This document shows, in pieces, positions 1 to 7,663 of a DNA stretch of 37,929 nucleotides; position 1 is the stretch's first letter, and every line of letters starts with the position of its first letter. This stretch comes from an uncultured Actinomycetes bacterium (GTDB lineage Bacteria; Actinomycetota; Acidimicrobiia; Acidimicrobiales; RAAP-2), in assembly GCA_903873775.1 (NCBI GenBank), contig CAIQPR010000002.1:1-37929 (forward strand), given 5' to 3'. Both the position numbers and the translations under genes were made by a program. The notes under the pieces are model-generated. The model was not told the DNA's origin and ran no database searches. It was given only the letters and a program-made list of their open reading frames with translations.

Positions 1-175
1 CCTCAAAGGTCACGCGCAGGTGCTCGCCGGGATCTTGCTCAAGACCCTCAAAGAGTTCGGCGTACATGTCCGCCACGCGACGCGGCGTCTCGAGCAGTCC
101 GTCGCGCGTGGGGTCTTCCCCGATGGCGTCCAGAAGTTCGCGCACCGCGCGTTGCACCCGGTCCCGATCGACCAC
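1..175 (-). CDS. folE: GTP cyclohydrolase I (N-terminal part, cut by window edge)
   Basis: Reading the minus strand from a GTG at 175 gives an open frame to the window edge. It encodes the N-terminal helical region of GTP cyclohydrolase I: a [15 protein letters not shown] stretch, then [16 protein letters not shown] and a segment like the family's LFEGLEQDP. The family converts GTP to 7,8-dihydroneopterin triphosphate, the first step of folate biosynthesis. The catalytic half lies outside the window. The start is supported by a strong GGGAGGAG Shine-Dalgarno sequence that overlaps the end of hpt, with only 2 bases between the hpt stop and this GTG, so the two are probably translated together. 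In many actinobacteria ftsH lies between hpt and folE; here it does not. Confidence 0.85.
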   Translation of the reverse strand, partial: MVDRDRVQRAVRELLDAIGEDPTRDGLLETPRRVADMYAELFEGLEQDPGEHLRVTFE

Positions 176-177
176 GA

Positions 178-747
178 CTAACTCCTCCCGACGTACTTGT
201 AGACCCCGCCGAGGTTGCGGAACTTCTCATTGACGTCAAGTCCGTACCCGACGACAAAATCGGGATCAATCGTGAAGCCCACGTAGCGAATGCTCTGTTC
301 CACGCGCTGCAACTCCTTCTTGTAGAGCAGCGCGCAGACCTCGAGACTCAGCGGTTCGCGCGCCCCGAGGTACTTGCGCAGGTAATCAAGCGTGAGACCG
401 GAGTCAATGACGTCTTCAACAATCACGACGTGCCGCTGCGCGAGCTCGGCGTCGAGGTCTTTCACGATGCGCACCACGCCACTCGACTTCGTCGCGGCGC
501 CGTAGGACGATACGGCCATGAAGTCGACGTCCACCGGCAGCGCAATGGCCCGCATGAGGTCGCTCATGAACGTCATCGCACCCTTCAGGACACCCACGAG
601 GAGCGGAGGGTTGTTGGCGTAGTCCTTGGTGATCTCCGCACCCAGTTCGGCAACACGCTGGGATACTTGTGCGGGCGACAGAACCATGTCGCCGATCTCC
701 GCGGCGGCCCATTCGGGAACCGATGGGTCTAAAGAATCGGGAGTCAT
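178..747 (-). CDS. hpt: Hypoxanthine phosphoribosyltransferase
   Basis: 189 residues, the usual length. The enzyme transfers phosphoribose from PRPP to hypoxanthine or guanine in purine salvage. The PRPP-binding signature [14 protein letters not shown] is at residues 107-120, with [16 protein letters not shown] near 49-64 and the late [14 protein letters not shown] segment that contacts the purine. It follows tilS by 18 bases and precedes folE by 2, matching the common actinobacterial tilS-hpt arrangement. A TACGCT box ends 7 bases before the ATG, so it may also have its own leaderless promoter inside the tilS-hpt gap. The family assignment is secure; substrate preference (hypoxanthine versus guanine) cannot be read from sequence alone. 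Confidence 0.95.
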   Translation of the reverse strand: MTPDSLDPSVPEWAAAEIGDMVLSPAQVSQRVAELGAEITKDYANNPPLLVGVLKGAMTFMSDLMRAIALPVDVDFMAVSSYGAATKSSGVVRIVKDLDAELAQRHVVIVEDVIDSGLTLDYLRKYLGAREPLSLEVCALLYKKELQRVEQSIRYVGFTIDPDFVVGYGLDVNEKFRNLGGVYKYVGRS

Positions 748-754
748 CGAGGCC

Positions 755-760
755 AGCGTA
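755..760 (-). promoter_or_regulatory. Candidate -10 box for leaderless hpt
   Basis: TACGCT on the minus strand, 7 bases before the hpt ATG, with no Shine-Dalgarno sequence in between. It matches the TANNNT-N6/7-start pattern seen at other genes here. No convincing -35 was found. Confidence 0.45.
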
Positions 761-765
761 GTGGT

Positions 766-1659
766 TTAGATCTGCTCAACTCGTAGGTGCTGATGCTGAC
801 GGTGCACCCGACGTCCCCCGGACAACTCGGTGGCCACACGCGCACCGCGCACCACCTCGAGCACCCGTTCGATCTCGTCGGTACTCGGTGGGTGCGTCCC
901 GTCACCCGTGTCGGCGCTGCGCAAATGGAACCGCAACCAGCGACGCGTGAGTGCGGGCGGCCACGTGACGAGTTCGCGACAATCAACCTCACCAAGTCCC
1001 CGCTCGTAGAGCGTCGCCGCACTGTCGTCCAACCACGAGCGATCATCGCGCACGACGCGCGCCATGCGCGCCAGCACCGGCACAATGTCACGTTGCGACG
1101 TGTCATTGAGAATTGGGAGCGTCTCGTGTCGGAGGCGATTGCGCAGCAATGACGTGTCGTCATTCGTCACGTCGTCACTGAAGGGCTGCCCCGACGCGAT
1201 CACGAAGGCGCGCACGTCGGCGCGTCGAACATGCAACAACGGCTTGCTCGGATCGTCAACCATGGGCGACAGTCCGTCGAGGCCCGCGCCGCGCAACAGA
1301 TTGATCAGGATCGTCTCCGCGAGGTCATCCATTGTGTGGCCCGTCAAGGCGCCCGGTGGGAGCACGCGGCGACGCTGGGCGCGAGCGGATGCTTCAAAAT
1401 TTCCTCCACGTGCCACCTCGACGTCGTGCACGATCACCGGCACGTCGTAACGGGCACCCAGGTCACGAACGAGCTGGGCGTCCTCACCCGAGGTGTCGCG
1501 CACGTGGTGATCCACGTGATGCAACGTGACGCGCAACTCGGCGTCCACCGCGAGCAGGGTGAGTCCCACCGAGTCCGCGCCGCCGGAGACCGCGATATTC
1601 ACTGACGTGCCCGGCGGCGGAAAGTTGCAGTTCGCCAGGAGTTCCGCGCTCGTCGCCAC
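766..1659 (-). CDS. tilS: tRNA(Ile)-lysidine synthase
   Basis: 297 residues with the N-type ATP pyrophosphatase (PP-loop) motif SGGADS at residues 25-30, then LTLLAVDAELRVTLHHVDHHVR and later GHTMDDLAETILINLLRGAGLDGLSPM, the TilS core. The enzyme ligates lysine to C34 of the CAU-anticodon tRNA-Ile, changing both codon reading and charging identity. The length is that of the short actinobacterial form, lacking the extra C-terminal domains of the E. coli enzyme. The GTG start at 1659 is favoured because a TAGGTT box ends exactly 6 bases before it and no ribosome-binding site is present. It heads the tilS-hpt-folE unit and is divergent from pgeF. Confidence 0.93.
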   Translation of the reverse strand: MATSAELLANCNFPPPGTSVNIAVSGGADSVGLTLLAVDAELRVTLHHVDHHVRDTSGEDAQLVRDLGARYDVPVIVHDVEVARGGNFEASARAQRRRVLPPGALTGHTMDDLAETILINLLRGAGLDGLSPMVDDPSKPLLHVRRADVRAFVIASGQPFSDDVTNDDTSLLRNRLRHETLPILNDTSQRDIVPVLARMARVVRDDRSWLDDSAATLYERGLGEVDCRELVTWPPALTRRWLRFHLRSADTGDGTHPPSTDEIERVLEVVRGARVATELSGGRRVHRQHQHLRVEQI

Positions 1660-1665
1660 GGCATC

Positions 1666-1671
1666 AACCTA
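1666..1671 (-). promoter_or_regulatory. Candidate -10 box for leaderless tilS
   Basis: TAGGTT on the minus strand, followed by 6 bases and the tilS GTG. It lies back to back with a similar box for pgeF at 1695-1700. Confidence 0.55.
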
Positions 1672-1694
1672 CGAGACACCGGGGTCATCGTGGT

Positions 1695-1700
1695 TACGCT
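1695..1700 (+). promoter_or_regulatory. Candidate -10 box for leaderless pgeF
   Basis: TACGCT followed by 6 bases and a GTG at 1707. No Shine-Dalgarno sequence precedes the GTG and no clear -35 was found. It supports 1707 over the downstream ATG at 1737. Confidence 0.5.
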
Positions 1701-1706
1701 GACGAG

Positions 1707-2471
1707 GTGGACCGTGCGCCGACGTTCGACGGAGTGATGCGCGGGAATCTACCGGTCTTTGAATTTCCGGCTCTTCGTGCCGCGGGCGTCGACGTGTTCG
1801 TGACCGGACGTCGCGGAGGTGTCAGCACCGGTCCCTACGACAGTCTGAATCTGGGCACCCACGTGGGTGACGACGTCGCCGCCGTTCAGGAAAATCGCTC
1901 TCGAGTGGCCCGGGCCATTGGGGTGAGTTCTGACCGCCTCGTCTTCGTTCACCAAGTCCACGGCGTCGATGTCGTGGACGCGCGCGACGTGAACGTCGAC
2001 ACCGCCGCCGACGCCATCTACCTCACCGAGAGCACGCTCGCGGTCGCGATCATGGTCGCCGACTGTGTTCCCGTTGTCATGGCGAATCCGGTCACCCGTG
2101 AGCTCGTCGTCGTCCACGCGGGATGGCGCGGACTCGCGGCGGGCGTCCTGGCGGCAGCCGTGGCAACCCTGAGCGGCCCGTCCTCGTCGTGGTGGGCCGG
2201 TATCGGTCCGAGCATCTCGGGAGCCTCGTACCAGGTTGGTCCCGAGGTCGCCCGGGCCTTCGCACATATTCCCGGGGCGGTGAGAGAGGATGTCGGCGAC
2301 CGGTCTCTCGTCGATCTTCACGCCGTCACCGCCTTTCAACTGGCGCAGTGCGGACTCGAGTCTTCGCGGATCGTTTTGAGCCCTATGCACACCGACGGCG
2401 GCGACACGTTCTTTTCTGATCGTCACCAACGGCCTTGTGGACGCTTCGCCCTCGTGGCGAGGTGGCCGTAG
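1707..2471 (+). CDS. pgeF: PgeF/YfiH laccase-domain protein (purine nucleoside phosphorylase / peptidoglycan editing family)
   Basis: 254 residues of the multi-copper polyphenol oxidase/YfiH family. Motifs include TGRRGGVSTGPYDSLNLG, HQVHGVDVV, VADCVPVV with its metal-binding Cys, VHAGWRGL with its metal-binding His, and GPSISGASYQVG. E. coli PgeF removes mis-incorporated L-serine from UDP-MurNAc-L-Ser, and family members also show purine nucleoside phosphorylase or adenosine deaminase activity; which applies here is unknown. Placement directly before the peptidoglycan-precursor genes murL and murD2 favours the cell-wall editing role. The GTG at 1707 is chosen because of the box 6 bases upstream; ATG 1737 is an alternative that would still keep the conserved core. 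Confidence 0.9.
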   Translation: MDRAPTFDGVMRGNLPVFEFPALRAAGVDVFVTGRRGGVSTGPYDSLNLGTHVGDDVAAVQENRSRVARAIGVSSDRLVFVHQVHGVDVVDARDVNVDTAADAIYLTESTLAVAIMVADCVPVVMANPVTRELVVVHAGWRGLAAGVLAAAVATLSGPSSSWWAGIGPSISGASYQVGPEVARAFAHIPGAVREDVGDRSLVDLHAVTAFQLAQCGLESSRIVLSPMHTDGGDTFFSDRHQRPCGRFALVARWP

Positions 2472-2500
2472 CATGAGTCGGGCATGACACGGAGAGGACG

Positions 2501-3787
2501 ATGAAGCAACGCGCCGACGTTTTCTCCTACGTGGCCCTCGAGGTCGACGACACCACGCTGCGTGCCCACTACCGCCTCGACGGGCGAGACTTCCGCGAAG
2601 TCGTTGTCTTCGAGGACGTACCGTCGCTCCAACGTCCCGACGTGGTGGCCGTTGCCGAACTTTGGTTCTTGTTGGCCGGACTCTCCTATTACAAGGCCGG
2701 AGCGGCTCGACGCATCGACCTCGGCGCCACCCCGATCAGCGCCGCCGGTCGCGCGCTTCTGCAGGCCGCGGTGCTCGACGGTCTCGGCGAATTCTCCTAC
2801 CGGAACAATCTGCCGCTCGACGACGTCGACATCACGGGTGGTCAGGAGGCGCACCTGCGCGTCGCCATCAGCGACCCCTCACGAGTCCTGACACCCTTCG
2901 GTGGAGGCATCGATTCGGTCGTCAGCGTGAATCGTGTGTCGCAGGAGCTCGAACAAGCGCTGTTCGTCATGAGTCCGGCCGCCGGACGCTTTACCCCCTT
3001 AGAGGCCACCGCCGCGGTCACGGGGTTGCCCGTTCTTCGCGCCACGCGCCATCTCGACCCGCTCGTCCTCGCGGGCGATCCGTCTTTTTTCAACGGACAC
3101 GTCCCCGTCACGGCCATGGTGACGCTGCTGGCCACCGTCGCGGCGGTCGCGGATCAGCGCGGCGGCGTCGTCATGAGCAACGAGCACTCGGCGTCGGTTC
3201 CGAACCTCCTGTGGCGTGGTCGCGACATCAACCACCAGTGGAGCAAGTCCCACGCCGCGGAACTCCTGCTCGCCGACGCCATCGCCGCAGCCGTGGGTGA
3301 CGGGGTACACGTCGCGAGTTTCCTCCGCGACCGGAGCGAACTGTGGGTGGCGCGCGAATTCGCGGGACTCACCGACTACCTCACCACCTTCCGCAGTTGC
3401 AATCGAGCCTTCGCCCAAGACACCGCTCGACGCGCCACCGCCTGGTGCGGTGAGTGCGACAAGTGCGTCTTCATCGCTCTCGTCCTCGCGCCGTTCATTG
3501 AGCGCTCCGCACTGCGTGACGCGCTCGGCGTCGAACCACTCGCCAACCCCGCACGTCTCGAGCAGCTCACCACGTTGGTGGGTCTCGGCGATGAGCGCAA
3601 GCCGTTCGAGTGCGTCGGTGATCCCGGAGAATGCTCCGTCGCACTGCACGCGCTGGCCTCTCACCCGCAGTGGCGCGACGAGCCCAACATCCTCGCTCTG
3701 GCGACCCGCGTGGATGCCGACATGACACTCGAGGACATGCTCCAACCAATGGGAGATAGCCGTGTTCCGGCCGCGTGGCTTCGCTGA
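2501..3787 (+). CDS. murL: UDP-MurNAc-L-Ala-L-Glu epimerase MurL
   Basis: 428 residues. In the MurL family the enzyme uses ATP to invert the terminal L-glutamate of UDP-MurNAc-L-Ala-L-Glu to D-glutamate, releasing AMP and PPi. The sequence shows a PP-loop-like FGGGIDS at residues 133-139, MSNEHSAS near 225-232, and a Cys cluster CGECDKC at 316-322. A ribosome-binding site GGAGAGGA precedes the ATG, and a TAGCAT box lies at the end of pgeF (2469-2474). The gene overlaps the next ligase gene by 26 bases, and that MurD-type neighbour is what makes the MurL call strong. With this pair the cell need not make free D-Glu for this step; whether a glutamate racemase is also present elsewhere is unknown. 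Confidence 0.86.
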   Translation: MKQRADVFSYVALEVDDTTLRAHYRLDGRDFREVVVFEDVPSLQRPDVVAVAELWFLLAGLSYYKAGAARRIDLGATPISAAGRALLQAAVLDGLGEFSYRNNLPLDDVDITGGQEAHLRVAISDPSRVLTPFGGGIDSVVSVNRVSQELEQALFVMSPAAGRFTPLEATAAVTGLPVLRATRHLDPLVLAGDPSFFNGHVPVTAMVTLLATVAAVADQRGGVVMSNEHSASVPNLLWRGRDINHQWSKSHAAELLLADAIAAAVGDGVHVASFLRDRSELWVAREFAGLTDYLTTFRSCNRAFAQDTARRATAWCGECDKCVFIALVLAPFIERSALRDALGVEPLANPARLEQLTTLVGLGDERKPFECVGDPGECSVALHALASHPQWRDEPNILALATRVDADMTLEDMLQPMGDSRVPAAWLR

Positions 3788-5060
3788 CCTCACGGGACGG
3801 CGCGTAGGTCTCTGGGGTCTTGGGGTGGAGGGCCGTGCGGCCCTCGAGCGAGTCCGCGACATCACCAAGGACATCGTGCTCGTCGACGACGCCCCGCTCA
3901 GTCCGGAGGTGCGCGCGACGGACGACGGCGGTCTTGACGACCTTCGACGGTGCGACGTCGTCCTCAAATCTCCCGGCATTCCACGCCGTCGCGCGGACGT
4001 GTTGCTCCTCGAGGACGACGGTGTGTGCGTGACCTCCGCACTCAACCTGTGGCTCGCGTCCACCGATCGCGCGCACGTCATTGCCGTGACGGGAACGAAG
4101 GGCAAGTCCACCACCACGTCGCTCATCACCTTCTTCCTACAGAGTCTCGGCGAGAGTGCCGAGAGCGCCGGCAACATCGGCCGCCCTCCCTACGCGGTCG
4201 ACTTCCCCGACGTCACTTGGACGGTGCTCGAAGTGTCGAGTTACCAGGCGGTCGATCTCGAGGACTCGCCCGGTCTCGTCGTCGTGACGTCCCTCGGCGC
4301 GGACCACTTGGACTGGCACGGCTCGCTCGCGCAGTACCGATCGGACAAGTTGTCCCTGACGCGCTTGTCCGGGGCGCACGTCACGCTGGTGGCCGACGAC
4401 GCGACGGTGCGTGAAGAACTAACACAAATAGGTGGGGATCTCGACATTGTTCCCGCCACCGATCACGATCTCACCGCCGCGCTGCACCTCGTGGGAGCGC
4501 ACAATGTCGCCAACGTGTCCCTGGCTCTCGCGGCGACCGCTCGGGCCACCGGGAGATCACTCGCAGACGTAGTCGCTGTCGTGAAAGAACACGCGGCCGC
4601 ATTCACGCCACTACCCGGACGACTCACGGTTATTGCCCGCGACGGTTCACTGACCTACGTCGACGACGGTCTCGCCACCGCACCGCTGCCGACCATTGCG
4701 GCCTTGGAGCACTTTGCGGATGAATCGGTGGCGCTTCTGGCCGGTGGTTTTGATCGCGGCGTCGATTACACGCCACTCGCTGACGCATTGTCGGCGCGAC
4801 ACCGACCGACGTACGTGATTGTCATGGACGAGGCTGGCGACCGCATCGCTGACGCCGTGCGCGACACGGGAGTACACGTGTTGCGTGCCGACACCATGGA
4901 CGCCGCCGTGCGCGCGGCTGAGGTCTCACTCGACTTTGCGGGCGTCGTCCTTCTCTCTCCGGCCGCTCCGAGCTTTGGCACCTACGCCAATTGGCGAGAG
5001 CGCTCCGACGACTTCGCGCGCGCGGTGGGCGATCGCGCGGTGGGGCCGTCGCGCGACTAG
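3762..5060 (+). CDS. murD2: UDP-MurNAc-L-Ala:L-glutamate ligase MurD2
   Basis: 432 residues of the Mur ligase family. An N-terminal Rossmann-like UDP-binding part has GLWGLGVEG near 18-24. The ATP P-loop GTKGKSTTT is at 111-119, EVSSYQ at 157-162 and DHLDWHG at 181-187. The C-terminal domain includes LLAGGFDRGVDY. Classical MurD adds D-Glu; members next to murL (MurD2) add L-Glu, which MurL then inverts. The MurD2 assignment rests on the overlap with murL, since the substrate stereochemistry cannot be read directly. The GTG start at 3762 follows GGGAGA, inside murL. The stop shares a CTAG with the convergent membrane-protein gene. Cytoplasmic stage of peptidoglycan synthesis. Confidence 0.87.
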   Translation: MFRPRGFADLTGRRVGLWGLGVEGRAALERVRDITKDIVLVDDAPLSPEVRATDDGGLDDLRRCDVVLKSPGIPRRRADVLLLEDDGVCVTSALNLWLASTDRAHVIAVTGTKGKSTTTSLITFFLQSLGESAESAGNIGRPPYAVDFPDVTWTVLEVSSYQAVDLEDSPGLVVVTSLGADHLDWHGSLAQYRSDKLSLTRLSGAHVTLVADDATVREELTQIGGDLDIVPATDHDLTAALHLVGAHNVANVSLALAATARATGRSLADVVAVVKEHAAAFTPLPGRLTVIARDGSLTYVDDGLATAPLPTIAALEHFADESVALLAGGFDRGVDYTPLADALSARHRPTYVIVMDEAGDRIADAVRDTGVHVLRADTMDAAVRAAEVSLDFAGVVLLSPAAPSFGTYANWRERSDDFARAVGDRAVGPSRD

Positions 5061-5617
5061 GTGGTCGCGGGCTCGCTGCGCTTCCACTTAATGAACGGCA
5101 GCGCGATCACGAGCGCCATCATCACCACTTCGACCACAATCGCTCCCACCGAGGAGAACGCGCCACCGAAGAGATTCTCGATGTGGGACTGCGCGAAGGT
5201 GGTGACCGACAAGTAGAACGAGTAACTGATCAGCCGCCCGAAGAAGAACGCGGTCGTCACCATCACGAGATTGAGATCGAGCAATCCCGCGGCCTCGAAC
5301 ATCTGTGCCGAGGGTAGAGGCGACACGACAAAGACGCCGAAAAGGACCCACATACTTCTGCGACGCTTCGAGAGGTAGTCATTCGCCGCGTCCAGATTCC
5401 CTCGCACCCGCTCGGGAAGGTACCGACCAAACTTTCGTGACGCGAGCGCCAAGAGGTAGCGGGCTGCGGCGGCACACGTGGCTCCCAGTGGCACGAGAAT
5501 CACGGGATCGAGGTGCCAGCGCAAGTGGGCGAAGACGAGAAGCGACCACGTCGGCGGCCCGAAGGCGGGCATGAGATTCACGCCGAAAATGATCAGCGCG
5601 ATGTAGACATAATTCAC
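5057..5617 (-). CDS. Predicted membrane protein, VTT/DedA-like
   Basis: 186 residues with about four to five hydrophobic segments (roughly residues 3-20, 35-58, 88-112, 115-140 and 155-176). It starts with an NLMPAFGPPTWSLLVF stretch, like small membrane proteins of the SNARE-associated/VTT (DedA-related) group, and ends in a basic KWKRS tail. Members of this broad group are lipid scramblases or transporters, but no substrate can be inferred. The GTG start follows a GGGGGG run 4 bases upstream. It converges on murD2, sharing the CTAG that gives both stop codons. The VTT assignment is tentative; the membrane prediction is firm. Confidence 0.7.
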   Translation of the reverse strand: MNYVYIALIIFGVNLMPAFGPPTWSLLVFAHLRWHLDPVILVPLGATCAAAARYLLALASRKFGRYLPERVRGNLDAANDYLSKRRRSMWVLFGVFVVSPLPSAQMFEAAGLLDLNLVMVTTAFFFGRLISYSFYLSVTTFAQSHIENLFGGAFSSVGAIVVEVVMMALVIALPFIKWKRSEPATT

Positions 5618-5662
5618 AATTCCCCCCGTGCCGCGAGGCTAGCCAGCCGGACAACATTTCCC

Positions 5663-5691
5663 TTGCACTGGTAGATGGGTATCGGTAGGGT
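5663..5691 (+). promoter_or_regulatory. Promoter of the VOC gene (leaderless)
   Basis: TTGCAC at 5663-5668, a 17-base spacer, then TAGGGT at 5686-5691, followed by exactly 6 bases and the ATG at 5698. This is the best-formed -35/-10 pair among the leaderless candidates in the window. Confidence 0.65.
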
Positions 5692-5697
5692 GCGGCC

Positions 5698-6066
5698 ATG
5701 GCCAAAGTGACGGGTATTGGTGGGGTGTTCCTTCGATCGTCGGACCCCGCGGAGCTCGCCGCCTGGTACCGCGAGATTCTCGGCATCGAGATCGATGACA
5801 ACGCCATGGCGATCATGCCGAGCGAAGATGACACCTATTCGGTGTTCTCGCTCTTCCCGAGTGACAGCACGTACCTGGGCGATCCGGCGACGCAACACGC
5901 CATGGTGAATTTTCGCGTCGACGATCTGCGCACCCTGCGCGACGAGATGATCGGGAAGGGTGCGGCGGTGGAGGACATCACCGAGGACCCTTACGGACTC
6001 TTCACCTGGACACACGACCCCGACGGGCGCCGCATTGAACTGTGGCAACCGCTCGACGGGGAGTAG
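5698..6066 (+). CDS. VOC (glyoxalase/bleomycin-resistance) superfamily protein
   Basis: 122 residues with one vicinal-oxygen-chelate beta-alpha-beta-beta-beta repeat pair: GGVFLRSSDPAELAAWYREILG at the N-terminus, then MVNFRVDDLRTLRDEM, and a C-terminal DPDGRRIELWQP. The last Glu matches the usual metal ligand, but the first His ligand near the N-terminus is not obvious (GVFLR), so catalytic activity is uncertain. Members include lyases, dioxygenases and drug-binding proteins. It is monocistronic, with its own leaderless promoter. No neighbour suggests a substrate. Confidence 0.88.
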   Translation: MAKVTGIGGVFLRSSDPAELAAWYREILGIEIDDNAMAIMPSEDDTYSVFSLFPSDSTYLGDPATQHAMVNFRVDDLRTLRDEMIGKGAAVEDITEDPYGLFTWTHDPDGRRIELWQPLDGE

Positions 6067-6147
6067 TCCACCTTGGTTCTCGTTCACCCTGAAAGCGCGC
6101 AACGCCGTTGCACTGACTATGCGTGTCTCGCGGTGCGCGTTGTTGTG

Positions 6148-6498
6148 ATGACCGCCCTCGTGGGTTACACGGCGTGGTTCCTGTTCGGATTTCCGACCGC
6201 CACGACCGACGTCTCTGAGACTTTGGTGATCGTTGGCTACGATTTGGCGATCCTTACGCTCGTGTCATCGCAATGGAAGCGATGCCTCGTCTCGCGCATT
6301 GCCCTCTCGCTCGCCGTGAACTTCCTTCTGGCCTCTCTTTTGGTCATATCGGAGGTCGGCGTCGCGTTGGTGCCCATCCCTTTCCTGCTCATCGTGTGGT
6401 CGGCAATGGAGAGTTGGTTCGTCGATGAACCGGACGCCACGGACGAGACGTGGGAAGAGGGAAATATCTGGAGCCTGAGAGGAGATTCGAACTCCTGA
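6148..6498 (+). CDS. Hypothetical small membrane protein whose end is antisense to tRNA-Thr
   Basis: An ATG at 6148 opens a 116-residue frame with three to four hydrophobic stretches (TALVGYTAWFLFGF, LVIVGYDLAILTLV, IALSLAVNFLLASLLVI, VALVPIPFLLIVW) and an acidic tail. The sustained hydrophobic pattern is unlike the shadow frames, which are arginine-rich, so it may be real. However, no Shine-Dalgarno sequence or promoter is convincing. The last nine residues and the stop (from 6469) are read from the antisense of the tRNA-Thr gene, giving the WSLRGDSNS ending often seen when tRNA antisense is translated. I recognise no family. Confidence 0.4.
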   Translation: MTALVGYTAWFLFGFPTATTDVSETLVIVGYDLAILTLVSSQWKRCLVSRIALSLAVNFLLASLLVISEVGVALVPIPFLLIVWSAMESWFVDEPDATDETWEEGNIWSLRGDSNS

Positions 6499-6544
6499 CC
6501 TACGCATTACGAGTGCGTTGCTCTACCGACTGAGCTACCCAGGC
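6469..6544 (-). tRNA. tRNA-Thr (anticodon CGT)
   Basis: The minus strand folds as a cloverleaf: acceptor GCCTGGG with CTCAGGC (one G-U pair), D-arm GCTCAGTCGGTAGAGC, anticodon stem ACGCA/TGCGT with loop CTCGTAA (anticodon CGT, reading ACG), T-arm AGGAG-TTCGAAT-CTCCT, discriminator T and an encoded CCA. It lies 42 bases downstream of holB on the same strand, so it may be transcribed with that operon. Confidence 0.96.
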
Positions 6545-6586
6545 GCGAGAGGAAAGACTACCCGATGAGGGACCACCCGCCAACCG

Positions 6587-7663
6587 CTACTGGCGGGCGA
6601 GGGTGAGGAACAGGTTCGTCAGCATGAGCTGTTCGTCAATGTTGTTCTGCAGCCCCCGCGACGCACGGTCAATCTCGTCAATGCAGCGAAGTGCCCCTTG
6701 GGCCATGACGCGACTGCGCCGGTCCCCGTCGTCGAGACCCTCAAGACCCTCCACCAGACGCTGTCGGTAGACGTGGGTGAGGGCGCTGAGCCCAAAACGG
6801 AGGTCTTCGGTGCGAAAGCGCCGCTGCTCGCGCCGAAAGCGCTGTTCGATCTCTTTACGTCGCGGAACTCCCCGTTGACCGAGGGATTTGGCCTCCGCGG
6901 CCCGACGTTCCATCTCCTCCGTTTGCAGATCCGTCAGTGGCACCATCGCCGCGTCGATCGCGGCGCTCACGTCGAGGGCGACTTGAGCCACCTGGGCGCT
7001 GACGCCGCTGAGTCGGTCGGGAATGGACTGCCACATCGCAATACGCGTCGCAAGATCGGTGTCGCGAACCAGCACCTGCGCACGACGCAAGTCGCCGCCC
7101 GACGCGGTCGCCGCTGCGCGAGCGCCGAGCGCGTCAAAACCCTCCCGGACCAAATACTCCGTAATGGTCTCGATGGACAAGGGGGAGAACGGCACCTCAA
7201 TGCAGCGTGACATGATCGTCGCGAGAGAGTCGGGCAGAGCCTCCGCAGTCAGGAGAAAAATCGTGCGCGACGGCGGCTCTTCGAGAATCTTGAGCAGTTT
7301 CGCCCCCGCGCTCGCGGCGAGTTCAATGTTCTCGATCACCACAATTTGGTGCCCCGCACCGAGAGGACGTCGTCGACTGACGCGCTCGGCCTCGGCTAAT
7401 TCCTCCACCTTCCACGTGGTGCCGCTGCGCTCGCACCACGTGACGTCGCTGTCGTTGAGACTGAGAGCGAGACGACACGCCTCGCACGACCCGCACCCCT
7501 TATCGGGACACTGCAGGGCGGCCGTGAAGGCCACCAGAGCCTCTCTCATGCCCGCACCGGCGGGTCCGGTGAAGAGATAGGCGTGTACGGGGTGGGCGGC
7601 GTAGTGGCGCAGCGCGCTCACCGCACGGTCCTGGCCGAGAACGGCGTCGAAGACGTCGCTCAC
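6587..7663 (-). CDS. holB: DNA polymerase III subunit delta'
   Basis: 358 residues from a GTG at 7663. The N-terminus VFDAVLGQDRAVSALRH and HAYLFTGPAGAGMREA mark the AAA+ clamp-loader family. The P-loop is degenerate (GPAGAGMR at 33-40 lacks the Lys), as expected for delta', which does not hydrolyse ATP. A zinc module has Cys at 52, 57, 60 and 63 (CPDKGCGSCEAC). ILEEPPSRTIFLLT is the sensor region. Delta' helps load the beta clamp at the replication fork. The start is placed where GTGA overlaps the tmk stop by 4 bases; a GTG 9 bases upstream is possible. Last protein gene of topA-tmk-holB. Confidence 0.9.
   Translation of the reverse strand: MSDVFDAVLGQDRAVSALRHYAAHPVHAYLFTGPAGAGMREALVAFTAALQCPDKGCGSCEACRLALSLNDSDVTWCERSGTTWKVEELAEAERVSRRRPLGAGHQIVVIENIELAASAGAKLLKILEEPPSRTIFLLTAEALPDSLATIMSRCIEVPFSPLSIETITEYLVREGFDALGARAAATASGGDLRRAQVLVRDTDLATRIAMWQSIPDRLSGVSAQVAQVALDVSAAIDAAMVPLTDLQTEEMERRAAEAKSLGQRGVPRRKEIEQRFRREQRRFRTEDLRFGLSALTHVYRQRLVEGLEGLDDGDRRSRVMAQGALRCIDEIDRASRGLQNNIDEQLMLTNLFLTLARQ

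Noticed and set aside
2999..4177. Long open frames opposite murL/murD2 and inside topA (for example 8211-8861 plus)
   Set aside because: They are arginine- or glycine-rich, match no family and lie fully inside well-supported genes; they are shadows typical of GC-rich DNA.
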